Positions 44,747 through 54,367 are shown, counted from the stretch's first letter. The stretch is 64,000 bases of DNA from Acidimicrobiaceae bacterium (GCA_002722565.1 PBMG01000010.1:23538-87537); one strand, 5' to 3'. The notes: generated by a model not told the origin, from the letters alone. Translations and numbers: made by a program.

Positions 44747-45819
44747 GGTGTTAAAGGTTTGGGATGCAAGCCTTCGGTGTGAACTAGTTCAACCAATCGC
44801 TCCAGAATTTCTGGATCAGTCTCAGGTAATACCCCGTGCCCCAAATTAAAAATGTGACCTGGTTGACCATCTGCTGCCCGAAGCACCTCACGGGCTTGTC
44901 TTTGGACCACGGGCCACGCGGCTAAACAGACAGCTGGGTCAAGGTTTCCTTGCACGGCGGTATCTGGCCCTACTCGGCGGCGTACTTCATCCAATGGCAC
45001 TCGCCAGTCGGCCCCGACTACATCAGCTCCCGCATCACTCATCGAAGACAGCAATTCAGCGGTTCCTACTCCGAAGTGGGCTCGAGGAACTTCAAGGTTT
45101 TCGAGTTCACTGAACACCCTCTGGCTGTGAGGAAAGACGTACTTCTTGTAATCGGTGGCTGATAAAGCCCCTGCCCAAGAATCAAATAACTGGACTGCGC
45201 TCGCTCCCGCTAAGACCTGGGAGCGCATGCTGGCAATAGCGATATCAGATAAACGCTCCATTAAGTCGTGCCAAATAGTCGGCTCTGACTGCATGAGTGA
45301 TTTTGTTCGCGCGTGTGTTCGAGAGGGTTGACCTTCAATCAAATAGCTGGCAATCGTAAAAGGTGCGCCGGCGAATCCAATGAGTGGGATCTCTAATTCC
45401 TTGACCAGAATTCTTACGGTGTCGAGCACATAAGGAGTATCGACCTCAGGTTCAAGAATTCGGAGACGCTGGAGATCAGATCTATCTCTGAAAGGTTCGT
45501 CGACTGTTGGCCCAACCCCTGGAACAACGTCGACTTTAAAGCCGATGGCGTTAACCGGGACCACGATGTCTGAAAATAATATTGCAGCGTCGACGCCGTA
45601 ACGACGGACGGGTTGCAAGGTGATCTCAGCAGCTAGCGAAGGATCGGCGATTGCTTCCAAGATGCTGCCCGAACCGCGAATGTTTCGATATTCAGGTAAA
45701 GAACGACCTGCTTGTCTTTGAAACCAAACAGGCACGTGTTCAACGCTTTGACGTTTACAGGCGCGTAGATACGAACTTTCGGAAAGCGCGTGGCTTGGGT
45801 GATCGTTTGGGATCAACAT
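44743..45819 (-). CDS. hemE: uroporphyrinogen decarboxylase
   Basis: Decarboxylates the four acetates of uroporphyrinogen III to give coproporphyrinogen III. The 358 residues contain VPVWFQRQAGRSLPEYR, the first signature with the Arg residues, AAILFSDIVVPVNAIGFKVD (with the catalytic Asp), and IPLIGFAGAPFTIASYLIEG, the second signature. FNLGHGVLPETDPE ends it. It is the first gene of hemE-hemY-lnt. A TAGCGT box ends ten bases before the ATG. It is divergent from helD. Confidence 0.96.
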   Translation of the reverse strand: MLIPNDHPSHALSESSYLRACKRQSVEHVPVWFQRQAGRSLPEYRNIRGSGSILEAIADPSLAAEITLQPVRRYGVDAAILFSDIVVPVNAIGFKVDVVPGVGPTVDEPFRDRSDLQRLRILEPEVDTPYVLDTVRILVKELEIPLIGFAGAPFTIASYLIEGQPSRTHARTKSLMQSEPTIWHDLMERLSDIAIASMRSQVLAGASAVQLFDSWAGALSATDYKKYVFPHSQRVFSELENLEVPRAHFGVGTAELLSSMSDAGADVVGADWRVPLDEVRRRVGPDTAVQGNLDPAVCLAAWPVVQRQAREVLRAADGQPGHIFNLGHGVLPETDPEILERLVELVHTEGLHPKPLTP

Positions 45820-45829
45820 TCCAACTCAG

Positions 45830-45835
45830 ACGCTA
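45830..45835 (-). promoter_or_regulatory. putative -10 element before hemE
   Basis: On the minus strand TAGCGT, identical to the box at 12481, ends ten bases before the hemE ATG. A very short leader of about three bases would result. Confidence 0.35.
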
Positions 45836-45964
45836 CCGTCCCTTTCGCCACACTGTTCCCACATAGATGGTCACTTAGCTCAACTTTTCGGAAACAAGGG
45901 CCAATCTGAAATCTAACGGCGCAGGGCGGTATGCTGGTTCGTTCTCTAAACCGGTGATTTACGA

Positions 45965-48070
45965 GTGGCACATCCCGAAATCGCAGCTGAACAGGCGCAC
46001 ATTGATCGTGCACACCTGCTCTTGGACGAGGCGCGTGAACGTGCACAAAAACTTCGTGGAATGGTTGAAGTTGGTCGTGGCGGAACTACCCAAGCGCGGT
46101 ACGAAAGGGACGCTATTGAAGGGAGTGTCCAAAATCGTCTTGGACAACTCCAATTGGGATCAGCTTCGCTAATTTTTGGGAGGATAGATTTAGACAGCGA
46201 CGACCGGTTTTACATTGGGCGGCTAGCGGTATCTGATGAGAGACAGGAACCAGTAGTTGTCGACTGGCGAGCACCCGTAGCCGAACCCTTCTATAGAGCT
46301 ACTGGTCGTGACCCGATGGGCCTTATCCGACGACGCCATTTTGTCAGCCGCGGCCGCGAGCTTTTAGACATCGAAGATGAGTTGTTTGATCTGGACCAAC
46401 TTGATGAAGGATTTCAAGGACACGGAGCACTTCTGGCTGCGCTAGATCAAAACCGAGACGGACAACTCCGGGACATCGTTGCAACAATCCAAGGTGAACA
46501 AGACGAAATTATTCGCGACCCTTTGAAAGGGATGCTGATCGTTCAAGGCGGTCCAGGAACTGGTAAAACAGTCGTGGCTTTGCATAGAGCCGCATACCTG
46601 CTTTACACACACCGTTTCCCTCTTGAGGGTCAAGGTGTATTGGTGGTTGGCCCAAACCGATTATTTCTGAGATACATAGAACAAGTTCTGCCGAGCCTCG
46701 GAGAAGCTGGTGTGTATCTGACAGTTTTGGCTGACTTGCTGAAAGACCTTTTCGAAGACGTTCGTGTAACCCTCCCTGATAACCAAGGTTCGGCGGCGGT
46801 TAAGGGAAGCGAACGCATGGTTTCGGTAATTGGACATGCGATCAAGGACCGTGAACGTGCTCTCCGTGACGACCTCACTGTGGGGTTTGGCCTCACACGG
46901 CTGCGTATCACGGTTAACCAAAGCAGAGAGATTGTGCGTGAAGCTAGAAGGCGTTACAGGAGACATAACGCGGCACGCAGGTATGTAGAAAAAGAGTTCT
47001 TTGCCGCATTGGCAAAGTCACATAACTCCGAACCTGATCCTGAGAACGTGCAATATCGGTTGCGAAGAAACCCGAGAGTCATAGAAGCCTTGGAATGGAT
47101 GTGGCCGGTATTGACTCCAGCACAATTATTGAGAGATCTCTATGGCTCTGAAGCTCTATTGGCATCCGCGGCGCGTAACGATTTACTCGAACAGGAGTGG
47201 ATAGCACTATCTCGACAACGGGGTGAATCTTTGACGGATTACCGTTGGAGTGACGCAGATGTGCCGCTGCTAGATGAGGCTTACGCTGGTCTAGGACCGA
47301 GGTTGGACCGAGACAGAAAAGCGCGAGACCCTGAGTTGCGGACTTTCGGGCATATAGTCGTTGATGAAACACAGGACCACACGCCAATGGCGTTGCGGAT
47401 GATTGCTCGTCGATCACTCAACGGATCTATGACATTGGTAGGGGATATAGCGCAGGCAACGGCACCAGGCGCGGCGGCGAACTGGGATCAAGTACTCAAT
47501 TATCTGCCCTCCCGCACGAAAGAGCCGCGAGTTCGAGAACTGACACTGAGTTACCGGATCCCGGCGCCCAACCTGGAGTTGGCGAACAAAGTTCTCGCCC
47601 TAGCAGCCCCAGATTTAGCTACCCCTAAGGCTGTTCGCTCCGTTGGAACTCCGCCGCGCGTAATCCGAGTGGAGCAGGAACGCATGAGTTCGGATCATGA
47701 CCTTGTGCAACGATCTGTAGCTCTAGTGGAAGAAGAATCAGATGCTCTGGGCGGCGGTTCCGTTGCAGTGATCGCGCCGCAGAGCTTGATTGACCGAATT
47801 GATTCGGCTCTGCAGGCCAGGGGTATCGATTATGGAAGAGCAACTACTGCCAGCCGAAATGTGAGCGGCCCGCTCCATCCTAAAATTGCTTTAATGCCTG
47901 TCCAACTAGTCAAAGGTCTTGAGCTCGATGGCACTGTTGTCATTGAGCCTGCGACAATGTTGGAAGAGGAACCGCAAGGACTGCGAGCTCTGTATGTGGC
48001 TCTTACCCGGTCGACTAAACGATTAGCGATTATCCATGAACGTGAGTTGCCCGCAGTATTGCGAAACTAA
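45965..48070 (+). CDS. helD: HelD-like superfamily 1 helicase (RNA polymerase recycling factor)
   Basis: ATPase of the UvrD-like superfamily that, in Bacillus and mycobacteria, removes stalled RNA polymerase from DNA. The 701 residues start with an antiparallel coiled-coil arm (AEQAHIDRAHLLLDEARERAQ) that would enter the secondary channel, then FYIGRLAVSDERQEPVVVDWRAPVAEPFYRA, typical for HelD. Walker A is QGGPGTGKTVVALHRAAYLL; VDETQDHTPMALRMIARR is Walker B; the arginine-bearing LVKGLELDGTVVIEP and LYVALTRSTKRL are motifs V and VI. Start is GTG 45965. Its length is close to actinobacterial HelD. The rifampicin-resistance role seen in some relatives cannot be judged here. Confidence 0.92.
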   Translation: MAHPEIAAEQAHIDRAHLLLDEARERAQKLRGMVEVGRGGTTQARYERDAIEGSVQNRLGQLQLGSASLIFGRIDLDSDDRFYIGRLAVSDERQEPVVVDWRAPVAEPFYRATGRDPMGLIRRRHFVSRGRELLDIEDELFDLDQLDEGFQGHGALLAALDQNRDGQLRDIVATIQGEQDEIIRDPLKGMLIVQGGPGTGKTVVALHRAAYLLYTHRFPLEGQGVLVVGPNRLFLRYIEQVLPSLGEAGVYLTVLADLLKDLFEDVRVTLPDNQGSAAVKGSERMVSVIGHAIKDRERALRDDLTVGFGLTRLRITVNQSREIVREARRRYRRHNAARRYVEKEFFAALAKSHNSEPDPENVQYRLRRNPRVIEALEWMWPVLTPAQLLRDLYGSEALLASAARNDLLEQEWIALSRQRGESLTDYRWSDADVPLLDEAYAGLGPRLDRDRKARDPELRTFGHIVVDETQDHTPMALRMIARRSLNGSMTLVGDIAQATAPGAAANWDQVLNYLPSRTKEPRVRELTLSYRIPAPNLELANKVLALAAPDLATPKAVRSVGTPPRVIRVEQERMSSDHDLVQRSVALVEEESDALGGGSVAVIAPQSLIDRIDSALQARGIDYGRATTASRNVSGPLHPKIALMPVQLVKGLELDGTVVIEPATMLEEEPQGLRALYVALTRSTKRLAIIHERELPAVLRN

Positions 48071-48108
48071 CGTTGCAGAAAATAGCGTTCCAATGAATGA
48101 GAACTGGC

Positions 48109-48504
48109 TTACGCGTAACCAAGAATTCGGTCAACAGATATTTCAATAACGGTGCGGTCGGGACGTTCTTTGGGGATTCTGTAGCGCTGGGCGTAGCGTT
48201 CAGTGCCTTGTTTACATCGAGCTTGATCGGAAGTCACGACAGCTGATCCTTCCAGACTCAACCAGCGGCCACCATCTATTTGACATACAACGGCTCGACT
48301 ATTGGGTGATTGGTTCAAGATCTTGCTTTTCATTGAGCCAGACCAGGTGATTACCCGGACCAACTTCTCTTGGCTATCCCAAGTGAATCCGACGGCGGTG
48401 ACGTGAGGAGTGCCATCCGGTCTAAGAAGTGTCAGGGACGCTAGGTGCCGCTCAGTCAAGAAGTCTTCTATTTCATTGCTCAGTGCGAGAGGATCCAGAG
48501 CCAT
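48109..48504 (-). CDS. PPOX-class F420-dependent protein (Rv1155-like)
   Basis: A 131-residue split-barrel flavin or F420-binding protein. ERHLASLTLLRPDGTPHVTAVGFTWD is the first strand pair, then MKSKILNQSPNSRAVVCQIDGGRWLSLEGSAVV and RPDRTVIEISVDRILGY, matching Rv1155-type F420-binding oxidoreductases. The frame is open to 48591, but ATG 48504 gives the family length and overlaps the permease stop by one base (TAATG), so it is co-translated with the ABC permease. The substrate is unknown. Confidence 0.86.
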   Translation of the reverse strand: MALDPLALSNEIEDFLTERHLASLTLLRPDGTPHVTAVGFTWDSQEKLVRVITWSGSMKSKILNQSPNSRAVVCQIDGGRWLSLEGSAVVTSDQARCKQGTERYAQRYRIPKERPDRTVIEISVDRILGYA

Positions 48505-51065
48505 TAGGGGTGCGCTATCGCGTCGAGAACATTTAGCCGGGCTGCTCGTCTGGCTGGGAGGATTGCCGCGAGCACTCCAGCGACTGCACACATAGCGACG
48601 ATCACCACAAAGTTGCCGTAAGGCACACCAAAGTCAGTAATGAATGACTCTGGCATCGCTTGAACGGCAATAAATCCTAGGACCGTTCCGACAAGTATGC
48701 CCATTACTCCTCCGAAGACCGCAATAATTACTGCTTCCCATCTGATCATTCGCCGCGTCTGGCGTCGAGTCATTCCCACTGCTCTCAGTAGTCCTATCTC
48801 GCGGGTCCGTTCAAATACCGACAACATCAAAGTATTAACTATTCCTAGAACGGCGATAATAACTGCGAACCCTACCAACGCATTGACTGTTACTAAGAGG
48901 GTGTCGATGTCTCCTTCGATGGTCTCTTGATATTCGGTTCTGTCTTGCAGGTTCGCTTCTGGGTATGAGGAAGCCACTGCTTCTAACTCCAATCGAACTT
49001 CGTCGGCATTGACCCCGTCATCGATTTCTACCGCAGCAAAAAGGTCGGACTGTCGAGCAGGATCGAAACCATATTCGTAAGTGGACATGTCGATTACCCA
49101 GTTACCCAAGAGGGAGCCGTCATCGAAAATGCCAACAACCTTTAAGTCTTGAGGCCCTGACGCTGGGAAGGTTACGGGCACTGCATCACCGATCGACAGT
49201 CCTAGGTCAGCAGCTGGATCTGTGTGGACTAATACGCCGTCATCAGACAAGCCCGAATAAGTGCCGTCAACCAGTGAGATGTCGATAACTCGCCCGAGGC
49301 CCTCTTCTTGAGTGCCGATGACATCTTTAGATGAGCCGTAAACGCTTATCTGAGCGACTCCAGGTCCACCTCGGAAACCGGCAACTGTTGATACGCCATC
49401 TATTTCGCTTATCTCATCGACAAGTTGTGGACTAAAGCCCCAATCACCCCGTCCGTCTGTGTCGATGAAGAAGTCTGCTCCCAAAGACGTGTCGAGTATG
49501 GATGAAAACGTTTTTTTGAAGCTAGTGCCCACGACTAAGACCATCGCGACTAGTGCTAGACCCACCATTAGAGCTGATGCAGTCGAAGCGGTACGACGAG
49601 GATTCCTACTTGCGTTCTCACGGGCCAAATTGCCTGAAGCCTTGGCAAACAGTGTCATGGGCCAACCGAAAAGACGTGCCGCTGGCCTAGCAATCAAGGT
49701 GCTCAAGAGAGACACCGAGACGAATAGAAGCAATGCACCAGTGGCCAGTAAACCCAATTGCTTTGCGGCACCAGAGTCATTAGCGGTTCCGAAACCGGTA
49801 GCCAAAAGACCAATGACCCCTAAGATCAGGCCGATTACGGTGCGTCGCTTGTTGCCGCCAGACCAGAGACTGAGATCATCCCTTAGCGCAGCTATAGGTG
49901 GAATTTTCGAAGCGCGTCGCGCGGGTGAAATGGCGGCCAGCAGGGTTACTCCGACGCCGACAATGGCTGCTGCGAACCAAGTGCGTGCAGCGATCACCAA
50001 AGGACCATCGGGAAGACCTGAACCATCTCCCGCTTGGGCTATGAGTGCTTTGATACTCCAGGCAATTCCCATTCCAGCGAAAACGCCGGTAAGGGACGCG
50101 ACAATTCCTATAAGTAGAGCTTCGACAAGAACAGAAGAGCGTATTTGTCGGCCAGTTGCGCCGACTGCTCTTAGGAGGCCAAGTTCCCTAATGCGTTGCC
50201 CCAGAACAATCGCGAATGTGTTGTTAATGATGAATGCGCTGACGATAAGAGCGACAGCAGCAAAAACTAAGAGCGCGTTTTGAAATATCGTTATAAATAT
50301 GTCGAACTGGTCGCTGAATTCGTTTGCCACGACTTCGCTAGTGACCGCTTCAAAACCGTTTGGCAGTTCATTGGTTAATTTGTTAGCTAGCTGCGCCTCA
50401 TCTACCCCGGGCTGAGCTGCGACAGTTATAGCTAAGAAAGAATCTGGGTAGTTAAAGAGTCGCTGAGCTGTCACCGTGTCTATCAAGACGAAAACGGCAC
50501 CACCCCCGTTGTCTAGGCCCCAACGAGTTATACCGCTGACTTGGAAATCCTCTTCAGGTTGTAGCGAGCGAATAGTGATGGTGTCGCCGATAGCGATGTC
50601 GTACTTAGCGGCTGTATCGATGTCGACCATCGCTTCACCGGTGCCAGGGGCCCTACCTTCGATAGTTTGAAATCCACTCAGTTCTTGGGTTTCTTGTTCG
50701 AAGTTGAAGGCCAGAGTGGGAGCACCACCTAGTGGTTTGATCAAAGTTTCGCCGACTGAAATTCTGGGGAATCCTTGGATAACTCCAACTGCGCCATAGA
50801 CATCTTCGGTTGAGTTGATTTGGTCAATCACCGATTGAGTGACTTTGGGCCGGCTGAAGGGATCCCCTTCGATAGTTTCGACTCCCCGAACTTGAAGCCA
50901 GTCGGGGCCAGCGATTTCGACTGCGATTTTGTCGAAGACCGCTCGGAGGCTGTCGGCGAGGATGAAAGACCCTGAAACGAATGAGACACCTAAAACAACA
51001 GCAAAGGTGGTCAAAGCTAGCCGTATTTTCCTAGCTAGCAGGGAGTTCAGAGTGAGTTTGAACAC
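48504..51065 (-). CDS. FtsX-like ABC transporter permease (MacB type, fused double unit)
   Basis: An 853-residue permease made of two FtsX/MacB units. A first helix (LALTTFAVVLGVSFVSGSFI) precedes an extracytoplasmic domain (about residues 40-250), then three helices (ALLVFAAVALIVSAFIINNT onward). Two further helices link to the second extracytoplasmic domain, about 500-720, and the final three helices include LVGFAVIIAVLGIVNTLMLS. Each unit carries the ERTREIGLLRAVG-type coupling motif (GQRIRELGLLRAVGATGRQ and ERTREIGLLRAVGMTRRQ) that contacts the ATPase. It likely moves peptides or lipids, or handles lipoproteins. Start 51065 is one base from the ATPase stop. Confidence 0.9.
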   Translation of the reverse strand: MFKLTLNSLLARKIRLALTTFAVVLGVSFVSGSFILADSLRAVFDKIAVEIAGPDWLQVRGVETIEGDPFSRPKVTQSVIDQINSTEDVYGAVGVIQGFPRISVGETLIKPLGGAPTLAFNFEQETQELSGFQTIEGRAPGTGEAMVDIDTAAKYDIAIGDTITIRSLQPEEDFQVSGITRWGLDNGGGAVFVLIDTVTAQRLFNYPDSFLAITVAAQPGVDEAQLANKLTNELPNGFEAVTSEVVANEFSDQFDIFITIFQNALLVFAAVALIVSAFIINNTFAIVLGQRIRELGLLRAVGATGRQIRSSVLVEALLIGIVASLTGVFAGMGIAWSIKALIAQAGDGSGLPDGPLVIAARTWFAAAIVGVGVTLLAAISPARRASKIPPIAALRDDLSLWSGGNKRRTVIGLILGVIGLLATGFGTANDSGAAKQLGLLATGALLLFVSVSLLSTLIARPAARLFGWPMTLFAKASGNLARENASRNPRRTASTASALMVGLALVAMVLVVGTSFKKTFSSILDTSLGADFFIDTDGRGDWGFSPQLVDEISEIDGVSTVAGFRGGPGVAQISVYGSSKDVIGTQEEGLGRVIDISLVDGTYSGLSDDGVLVHTDPAADLGLSIGDAVPVTFPASGPQDLKVVGIFDDGSLLGNWVIDMSTYEYGFDPARQSDLFAAVEIDDGVNADEVRLELEAVASSYPEANLQDRTEYQETIEGDIDTLLVTVNALVGFAVIIAVLGIVNTLMLSVFERTREIGLLRAVGMTRRQTRRMIRWEAVIIAVFGGVMGILVGTVLGFIAVQAMPESFITDFGVPYGNFVVIVAMCAVAGVLAAILPARRAARLNVLDAIAHP

Positions 51066-51066
51066 T

Positions 51067-51804
51067 TCAGTCGCCGAGTCGTTTCATGGTGTCAAAGATC
51101 AGGTCTGCAGAGGGTGCGGTTAGTTCTTCGACAATCCTTCCATCGGCTAGGAATACGACCCGATCGGCATGTGCAGCTGCCGATGGGTCATGGGTGACCA
51201 TGACGATCGTTTGATCTAAGTCGCGCACCGCGTTCTGCATGAAGTCAAGAATCTCGCCACCAGTTTTGCTGTCAAGGTTGCCGGTCGGCTCGTCAGCAAA
51301 GATGATCTCTGGTTGACCTGCTAGAGCTCGTGCTACCGCAACGCGTTGTTGCTGGCCTCCTGATAGCTCGTTGGGGCGGTGGCTTAGTCGATCAGCTAGT
51401 CCGACAGCACCAATAACTTGATCGAGCCAAGATTCTTGTGGCGCGGTAGCTCCCAATCTTTGGGGTAATACGATGTTTTCTTTGGCTGACAAGGTTGGCA
51501 CCAAATTGAAGGCTTGAAAGACGAAACCAATGCGGTCTCGCCGCAATAACGTCAGAGCGCGCTCGGAGAGTTCGCTTATGTCGGTATCTCCGATAAAGAC
51601 TTTCCCGGAATTAAGGGTGTCTAGACCGGCTAGGCAGTGCATCAATGTGGATTTTCCGGAACCTGATGGTCCCATGATCGCGGTAAATTCTCCTGCGGCA
51701 AGATCGACAGATAATTCGTCAAGTGCCCGCACTACGGTTTCACCCGAACCATACATTTTTGAAGCATTAACGGCTCGGGCCGCGACTGCAGTGGTGGTAG
51801 TCAT
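51067..51804 (-). CDS. ABC transporter ATP-binding protein (MacB/LolD type)
   Basis: ATPase of 245 residues that drives the adjacent permease. Walker A is [18 protein letters not shown], the signature is [20 protein letters not shown], and Walker B runs into [19 protein letters not shown] with the D-loop. [16 protein letters not shown] contains the switch histidine. [21 protein letters not shown] is typical for the lipoprotein-release and macrolide-export group. TAGGGT ends six bases before the ATG. The unit is ATPase-permease-PPOX protein. Confidence 0.94.
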   Translation of the reverse strand: MTTTTAVAARAVNASKMYGSGETVVRALDELSVDLAAGEFTAIMGPSGSGKSTLMHCLAGLDTLNSGKVFIGDTDISELSERALTLLRRDRIGFVFQAFNLVPTLSAKENIVLPQRLGATAPQESWLDQVIGAVGLADRLSHRPNELSGGQQQRVAVARALAGQPEIIFADEPTGNLDSKTGGEILDFMQNAVRDLDQTIVMVTHDPSAAAHADRVVFLADGRIVEELTAPSADLIFDTMKRLGD

Positions 51805-51810
51805 GCCTGC

Positions 51811-51816
51811 ACCCTA
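51811..51816 (-). promoter_or_regulatory. putative -10 element of a leaderless promoter
   Basis: On the minus strand TAGGGT ends six bases before the ATG of the ABC ATPase gene at 51804. Confidence 0.45.
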
Positions 51817-51984
51817 TGGGTCAATGTTGTGTGCTTCGACTTATCAAGGACATTTCTTAAAGACTTCTTATGCGTGACCCACTTTGAGTACCGAGCCACA
51901 TGAACTCACACTCGATGCTGATTTCGGCAGAGCTAATATTTGAGTGAACTGAAGGCTCGGCTCGCCCCTGGCTGAGTGGAGAGC

Positions 51985-51990
51985 TAGGGT
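51985..51990 (+). promoter_or_regulatory. putative -10 element of a leaderless promoter
   Basis: TAGGGT ends eight bases before the ATG of the B12-binding subunit gene at 51999. It is the same hexamer as for the divergent ABC gene. Confidence 0.4.
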
Positions 51991-51998
51991 CAAAGCTC

Positions 51999-52397
51999 AT
52001 GGCGGAACGCGTATTGGTGACAAAATTAGGTCTGGACGGACATGACCGAGGGGTCAAAATTGTCGCACGGATTCTACGAGATGCTGGGTACGAAGTCATA
52101 TACACCGGTTTGTTTCAGACTCCCGAAACCGTTGTTGCTGCAGCAATCGACGAGGATGTTTCCGCGATTGGGGTCTCGATGTTGTCTGGTGCTCATGAAG
52201 TACTGCTTCCAATGGTGACTCAAGCACTTGAAGAAGCTGGCGCAGATATACCAGTCATTCTTGGTGGAATTGTTCCAGAAGGTGATTTCCAATCTATGTA
52301 TGACGCTGGAGTGGCAAGAGTTTTAACGCCAGGAGCGACTGCTGACGAAGTTGTTGCCGCCGTGAGCGGAGCAATTGAGGAGTACCAGGCTAGGTGA
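51999..52397 (+). CDS. cobalamin-binding subunit of an acyl-CoA mutase, stand-alone
   Basis: A 132-residue B12-binding domain. KLGLDGHDRGVKIVARILRDAG is the DxHxxG motif whose histidine replaces the dimethylbenzimidazole ligand; SAIGVSMLSGAHEVLLPMV and VILGGIVPEGDFQSMYDAGVARVLTPG complete the Rossmann-like fold. It equals the C-terminal part of methylmalonyl-CoA mutase, or the small subunit of 2-hydroxyisobutyryl-CoA or isobutyryl-CoA mutase. No large mutase subunit or MeaB/ArgK chaperone is in the window. The downstream acyl-CoA genes fit the role. Confidence 0.9.
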   Translation: MAERVLVTKLGLDGHDRGVKIVARILRDAGYEVIYTGLFQTPETVVAAAIDEDVSAIGVSMLSGAHEVLLPMVTQALEEAGADIPVILGGIVPEGDFQSMYDAGVARVLTPGATADEVVAAVSGAIEEYQAR

Positions 52398-52426
52398 TCT
52401 TCTGACATAAGCCCTGAGTGCTCTTG

Positions 52427-52432
52427 TACCCT
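52427..52432 (+). promoter_or_regulatory. putative -10 element of a leaderless promoter
   Basis: TACCCT ends seven bases before the GTG at 52440. CTGACA lies 19 bases upstream, a possible weak -35. Confidence 0.45.
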
Positions 52433-52439
52433 TACTTAC

Positions 52440-53297
52440 GTGATTATTGAACGATTTGGGGTAGTTGGCTGCGGCCTGATGGGTTCCGGTATTGCCGAAG
52501 TAGCGGCGCGAAGTGGCTGTGACGTAAAGATTGTCGAAGCCAGTGATGGTGCGCTTCAGGCTGGTATGGAGCGGATGGAGAGAAGTCTCGACCGTGCGGT
52601 CAGGGCCGAGAAGATCACTGATGAGGATCGGGCACAGGTGATGGGAAATATTTCCTTTTCAACCAAGCTCACCAGCCTTGCTGATCGACAATTTGTTGTT
52701 GAAGCGGTTGTGGAACAAGAAGAGGCCAAACTCGAGGTGTTCCGACGGTTAAATGACGTAGTTGATGATCCCGAAGCAATTTTGGCCAGTAATACCTCGT
52801 CCATCCCGATCATGAAGCTTGCGATGGCTACTAGTCGGCCACAACAAGTGATAGGTGTGCATTTCTTTAACCCAGTTCCTGTGATGGGACTAGTAGAGAT
52901 TATTTCTTCGTTGCTTACAGGCGACAAAACTGCTGCTCTTTGCCAAGAGTTTGCTTCAGACCAACTTCAGAAAAGAGTAGTAAGCAGCCAAGACCGTGCG
53001 GGGTTCGTTGTGAATGCGCTTTTGATCCCATACATCCTTTCGGCTATCCGGATGATGGAATCAGGTTTTGCTAGTGCTGAAGACATCGATGCAGGAATGG
53101 TTTTGGGATGTAATCATCCAATGGGCCCCTTAGCTCTTTGCGACCTCATCGGTCTTGACACCACGATGGCAGTGGCTGAGTCGCTTTACGAAGAGTTCAA
53201 AGAACAGCTATATGCACCCCCTCCTCTTCTCAGCCGCATGTGTGACGCTGGTTTGTTGGGTCGCAAGAACGGACGCGGGTTTTACCGGTACAACTAA
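52440..53297 (+). CDS. 3-hydroxybutyryl-CoA dehydrogenase
   Basis: NAD(P)-dependent enzyme of 285 residues for short-chain 3-hydroxyacyl-CoA. GVVGCGLMGSGIAEVAARSG is the nucleotide fold. LASNTSSIPIMKLAMATSRP and GVHFFNPVPVMGLVEIISS carry the catalytic Ser/Asn/His region, and AGFVVNALLIPYILSAIRMMESG with the C-terminal domain GLLGRKNGRGFYRYN complete it. This is the classical single-domain form (Hbd/PaaH), unlike the double-domain enzyme at 13741. The start is GTG at 52440 with TACCCT seven bases upstream. Confidence 0.94.
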   Translation: MIIERFGVVGCGLMGSGIAEVAARSGCDVKIVEASDGALQAGMERMERSLDRAVRAEKITDEDRAQVMGNISFSTKLTSLADRQFVVEAVVEQEEAKLEVFRRLNDVVDDPEAILASNTSSIPIMKLAMATSRPQQVIGVHFFNPVPVMGLVEIISSLLTGDKTAALCQEFASDQLQKRVVSSQDRAGFVVNALLIPYILSAIRMMESGFASAEDIDAGMVLGCNHPMGPLALCDLIGLDTTMAVAESLYEEFKEQLYAPPPLLSRMCDAGLLGRKNGRGFYRYN

Positions 53298-53341
53298 GGT
53301 TGTCTCGGCGATGTCGCCGAACTTGCCGAGAAGTGAACAAC

Positions 53342-54367
53342 ATGAGTGACCCCGTTACAGAAGGAATTGACGCTCCGAGAGTCGAGTCGTGGTTTTCCGA
53401 GCATGTCGCCGGAGTGAGTCCGCCGCTGAGTTATGAACTCATCGCGGGAGGTCACTCAAATTTGACTTACCGAGTCGAAGACCAAAACGAGAATTCGTAT
53501 GTTCTTCGTCGCCCGCCGTTAGGTCATGTCTTAGCCACAGCGCACGATATGGCCAGAGAACACCGAATCATTAGTGCTGTCGGCAACACTGCGGTGCCGG
53601 TGCCGCCGACCTTGGGGGTGTGTGAAGATCTAGAAGTAAACGCAGCCCCTTTTTATGTAATGGAATACGTAGAAGGTGATGTTCTTCACAGCGATATCGA
53701 ATCAGCCCTCATTCCTGATCAAGAACGGATGGCTCTAAGTCGTCAGGTTGTTGAAGTGTTGGCAGAGTTACATTCAGTTGAACCTCAAGACATCGGATTG
53801 GGTGACCTCGCGAAAAGAGAGGATTACTTGGGTCGACAACTGCGCCGTTGGAGTCGCCAATGGGAGCAGTCAAAGACACGCGAACTGGCGGTGATGGAAG
53901 AAGTCCAAGATCTTTTAGAGAGACAGAAGCCTTTCCAAATAGGTTCCACGATCGTTCATGGGGATTATCGGCTCGGAAATATGTTGACCAGGTCCGGACG
54001 TATCTTGGCCGTGCTTGACTGGGAGTTGTGCACTCTTGGCGATCCGTTGGCTGACGTCGGATACTTACTCAACAACTGGGTTGAACCAGATGAAGTGCCG
54101 GCTGGCTCCAGCGCCCCAACACTTGCGGGTGGATTTGCCTCTCGGGAGGAACTAATGAGTTGGTACGAGCAAGCCTCCGGGCGAGATGTGTCAGGCGTGG
54201 CTTACTATCGAGCGTTTTCCTATTGGCGACTAGCTGCCATTGTCGAAGGGGTCTTGAACAGGTATGTCAATGGAGCGATGGGTGAGCAAGAAGACGTAGA
54301 TATCTCTGTTTTCAAAGAACAGGTAGAGACCCTTTCTGCTGGTGCCCTAGAACTTCTAAGTGACTAA
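53342..54367 (+). CDS. APH-family phosphotransferase (ACAD10/11 kinase-like)
   Basis: A 341-residue kinase-fold protein. LIAGGHSNLTYRVEDQNENSYVLRRPPLG is the nucleotide-binding loop with the Lys-equivalent Arg region typical of ACAD10/11-like kinases. IVHGDYRLGNMLTRSGRILAVLDWE holds the Brenner motif HGDxxxxN and the metal-binding Asp. In human ACAD10/11 and bacterial kin this domain phosphorylates 4-hydroxyacyl-CoAs. The context, with 3-hydroxybutyryl-CoA dehydrogenase 44 bases upstream, supports an acyl-CoA role. The frame is open from 53300, but ATG 53342 starts the conserved part. Confidence 0.87.
   Translation: MSDPVTEGIDAPRVESWFSEHVAGVSPPLSYELIAGGHSNLTYRVEDQNENSYVLRRPPLGHVLATAHDMAREHRIISAVGNTAVPVPPTLGVCEDLEVNAAPFYVMEYVEGDVLHSDIESALIPDQERMALSRQVVEVLAELHSVEPQDIGLGDLAKREDYLGRQLRRWSRQWEQSKTRELAVMEEVQDLLERQKPFQIGSTIVHGDYRLGNMLTRSGRILAVLDWELCTLGDPLADVGYLLNNWVEPDEVPAGSSAPTLAGGFASREELMSWYEQASGRDVSGVAYYRAFSYWRLAAIVEGVLNRYVNGAMGEQEDVDISVFKEQVETLSAGALELLSD

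Noticed and set aside
49459..50283. 274-codon open frame on the plus strand
   Set aside because: It is antisense to the FtsX-like permease, which has clear helices and coupling motifs; the antisense protein is rich in Arg, Pro and Ala without any domain.
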